From: Acanthornis magna
Taxonomy: Eukaryota; Chordata; Aves; Passeriformes; Acanthizidae
DNA: 64,000 nucleotides
NCBI GenBank assembly: GCA_036785705.1
Contig: JAWUZG010000173.1
Location: forward strand, 4,387,001 to 4,451,000
Reading direction: 5' to 3'
Positions 62,200-64,000 of this stretch are shown here, piece after piece (positions within the stretch are counted from its first letter, which is position 1; each line of letters begins with the position of its first letter). The notes under the pieces are model-generated. The model saw nothing but the letters and a program-made list of their open reading frames with translations. It had not been told where the DNA came from and made no database searches. Position numbers and translations under genes: made by a program.

Positions 62200-62260
62200 G
62201 ACAGAGTGTAAATAATATTCCTTACCCATGCAGAAATAAATGGGATTTTGCTACTCTGCT
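62200..62260. repeat. Possible ancient amniote repeat relic
   Basis: 'attccttacccatgcagaaa' and 'taaatgggattttgctac' resemble the facing arms of an old repeat with core CCTTACTCATG...AATGGGA.TTTGC. Weak and short. Confidence 0.3.
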
Positions 62261-62962
62261 CCCCAAATGTCAGGTGGGCAGGAAAGAGACAGTGAAAGAG
62301 CTGCAAGAGGAGGAAGAGTATGAAACTGCGACTTGTTCCTTCATTTTATTGTGCATTTACTGTGGCTGAGGTAAGAAAGGAAAGTCAAGTCTTTAGGGCT
62401 AATCTTGAAAGGATGCATTCCAGTGTCGTCTCTTTCCTAGGGCCATCCTTTAATGCACACTCGACTCACATCTTTGAGAACCCAAGGGAAAGGCACTGCA
62501 ATGATGCCGATAGTCAGCAACGAAAGACAAAAACATTTTTGCTCTTCTTGCGTGGGTAATTGCAGTGAAAAACCAAATAGGATTTAATAAGGATATTTTA
62601 CCACGGTTAGCAAGTCAACAGCTGGCAAGCAATGACATCAAGAGCAGGTCTGTGGAGGATAAGGCATCATCTTGGCACAAACACTGCTCTGTGCCCCTCT
62701 TACACTGTCACACCTGTAGCTCTCTCAAATTTGCAGAAAGGTTAAAATTGATTTATTCAAGCCTAAGAGAAGTAGTCCCACGTTTTGAAAATAATGGTAC
62801 TTGATGGTAATGTCACTTCAGACTATGCACATTCCCTTACTAGTGCCGATTATTAATAAGTTGTTTAATAATATTAAAAAAAAAAAAAATAAAAAGCAGT
62901 TCAGAGCAGAGAAATCTCTGTGTTGATCAAGCAGCATGGATAAAAATAGAGTTACACCTTAC
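62261..62962. other. Unique sequence with an isolated donor-like site
   Basis: GCTGAG|GTAAGA at about 62370 follows an ATG-led frame MKLRLVPSFYCAFTVAE (from 62320) that looks faintly like a signal peptide, but no promoter or upstream acceptor supports it. A/T run at 62876-62896. Confidence 0.3.
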
Positions 62963-63050
62963 CTGAGTCCATGGTTCTCATAGATTTTCCTCTGATGCAG
63001 CCGTGTCATCACACAGTGGGATTCAAATTGAAAATCAAGGACCCAGGAAG
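62963..63050 (-). other. Candidate exon, 88 nt, open reading frame
   Basis: On the reverse strand a consensus donor (ACTCAG|GTAAGG at 62957-62966) ends a frame that is open for about 40 codons and closes with VMTRLHQRKIYENHGL in phase 2. A weak acceptor (gttcttgtccag) would start the exon at 63050; alternatively the ATG at 63009 could begin a first coding exon of 15 codons (MTRLHQRKIYENHGL). Composition is plausibly coding. No family is recognised, and it lies on the strand opposite the 57 kb candidate. Confidence 0.18.
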
Positions 63051-63742
63051 CTGGACAAGAACTTAACTCACTGAATCTGCAGAATTAGCTTTTCAGTATT
63101 ATAATAAAATTTCCGTGCTATCTGCATAAATAGTCCCTTACTTAAAAAAAAAACCCACAAAGTAGATTCTTGATATGAAGAAACTAAAGGTATCAGTGTT
63201 CATATTAGTTCTCTGCTGGAGTCTCCAGTGGCTTTCACTCAGCCAATTCTATTTAGAACTGGAGTAAAAGAAAGTAGAGTCCATTTTTCTGCACCTTTCC
63301 ATGCAAACACCACCAAGACTTGCCCAGGTCCTGGTCTCACAGCAAGACACTGAGATCAGCAGATAACAGAGGAAGCTGTCTTCTGATTGAGATAAACATC
63401 CTCAATGCCACTGAACTCAGAGCAATTCTGCAAAAAAAAACCCCAAAAAACCAAGAATGGGAGCTCAGGCTGCCACATAGTGCTAAAAAAAATTTACGAA
63501 TTAAATATTTTATTTATGTCTTGCATCAAGTTCTGCTTACTGACACCACAGGAAGCTGTGTATACCTCTATTGATTTCCAAATTTTCACCTTTCAACTTA
63601 TAAAATTCAATGAAAAATTGAAATGCTCTTTCCCATTTCATGAGTACCAGAATTTTCCATGCACTTAGCAGTCCCCTATAATATAATAAACATTTCAAAA
63701 TAAAGTATGGAAAATTGAGTCCATACTAAAAACAGCAGCAAA
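63051..63742. other. Unique sequence, nothing recognised
   Basis: Open frames at 63320-63668 overlap in two frames and show no domain. Confidence 0.5.
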
Positions 63743-63912
63743 TAAAAAAAAAAAAATCCAAACAAAAACAAAAACAAAAACAAACAAAACAAAAACAAAA
63801 ACACCCAACTAAACAAACAAAAAAACCCAACCAAACAAAAAAAAAAACTCACAAAAAAAGGGAAAAAGCCCCAACAAACAAACAAACAAAAAGTCCCAAA
63901 GGCAAACAAAAC
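63743..63912 (-). repeat. A/C-rich tract with (AAAC)n units
   Basis: AAAAAC and CAAA repeats, the reverse-strand equivalent of the G/T-rich tracts at 34.8 and 50.4 kb. The Phe/Leu-rich reverse frame is an artefact. Confidence 0.95.
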
Positions 63913-64000
63913 AGATCACATCTATTAGTGTCTAGCAGGAAAACAGCTGTCTATCAAAGCTCAGTCTTCCTATCTGACCACAATCAAACAAACAAGACAG

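Noticed and set aside
63676..63909. Phe/Leu-rich reverse-strand frame resembling a membrane protein
   Set aside because: Hydrophobicity comes from the A/C-rich repeat read as TTT/TTG codons.

Overview
This is eukaryotic, almost certainly avian, nuclear DNA: AT-rich, without operons or prokaryotic gene signals, and carrying several 5'-truncated CR1 LINE copies. The clearest end in the bird-type 3' octamer, which reads tcatagaa on the + strand at 2823-2838 and, mutated, at 44871-44894. Order and species cannot be read from the sequence. It looks like a gene desert or the inside of one or more very long introns. I found no complete protein-coding gene, tRNA, rRNA, snRNA or CRISPR array.

Layout: 0.3-3.4 kb holds two CR1 copies on the - strand and, between them, a broken hAT-type transposase-like gene (about 1.2-1.7 kb). 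From 3.4 to 22 kb the sequence is mostly unique, with homopolymer and microsatellite tracts (poly-A at 8.9 kb, T/C at 14.3 kb, TA/CA at 18.9 kb, a roughly 130 bp GGAA array at 21.7 kb) and several faint palindromic repeats. A CR1 reverse-transcriptase fragment lies at 22.3-22.7 kb, followed by a 40 bp tandem duplication in homeobox-site-like sequence at 23.0 kb. From 24 to 44 kb the sequence is mostly unique, with a short CR1 3' end on the + strand (33.4 kb), G/T-rich tracts and a very old CR1 relic (38.8 kb). A well-preserved CR1 lies at 44.9-45.4 kb, an inverted-arm element at 46.2 kb, a TATA/CCAAT cluster at 47.3 kb, G/T-rich DNA at 50.4 kb, an uninterrupted 50-T run at 52.5 kb, another CR1 at 53.9 kb and a possible hAT non-autonomous relic at 55.6 kb. 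The right end is unique sequence with TATC, poly-A and A/C tracts.

The most gene-like object is a 60-nt segment at 57146-57205 on the + strand. It has a strong acceptor and donor, is phase 0 at both ends, and encodes 20 charged residues. Other exon-like segments at 5768-5916, 51170-51229, 62963-63050, 24117-24253 and elsewhere are weaker, and some are expected by chance in 64 kb. Six of seven CR1 pieces lie on the - strand, which is weakly consistent with a + strand host gene. I found no clear new biological system; the best leads are the exon candidates, the possible conserved non-coding blocks and the ancient palindromic repeat families.
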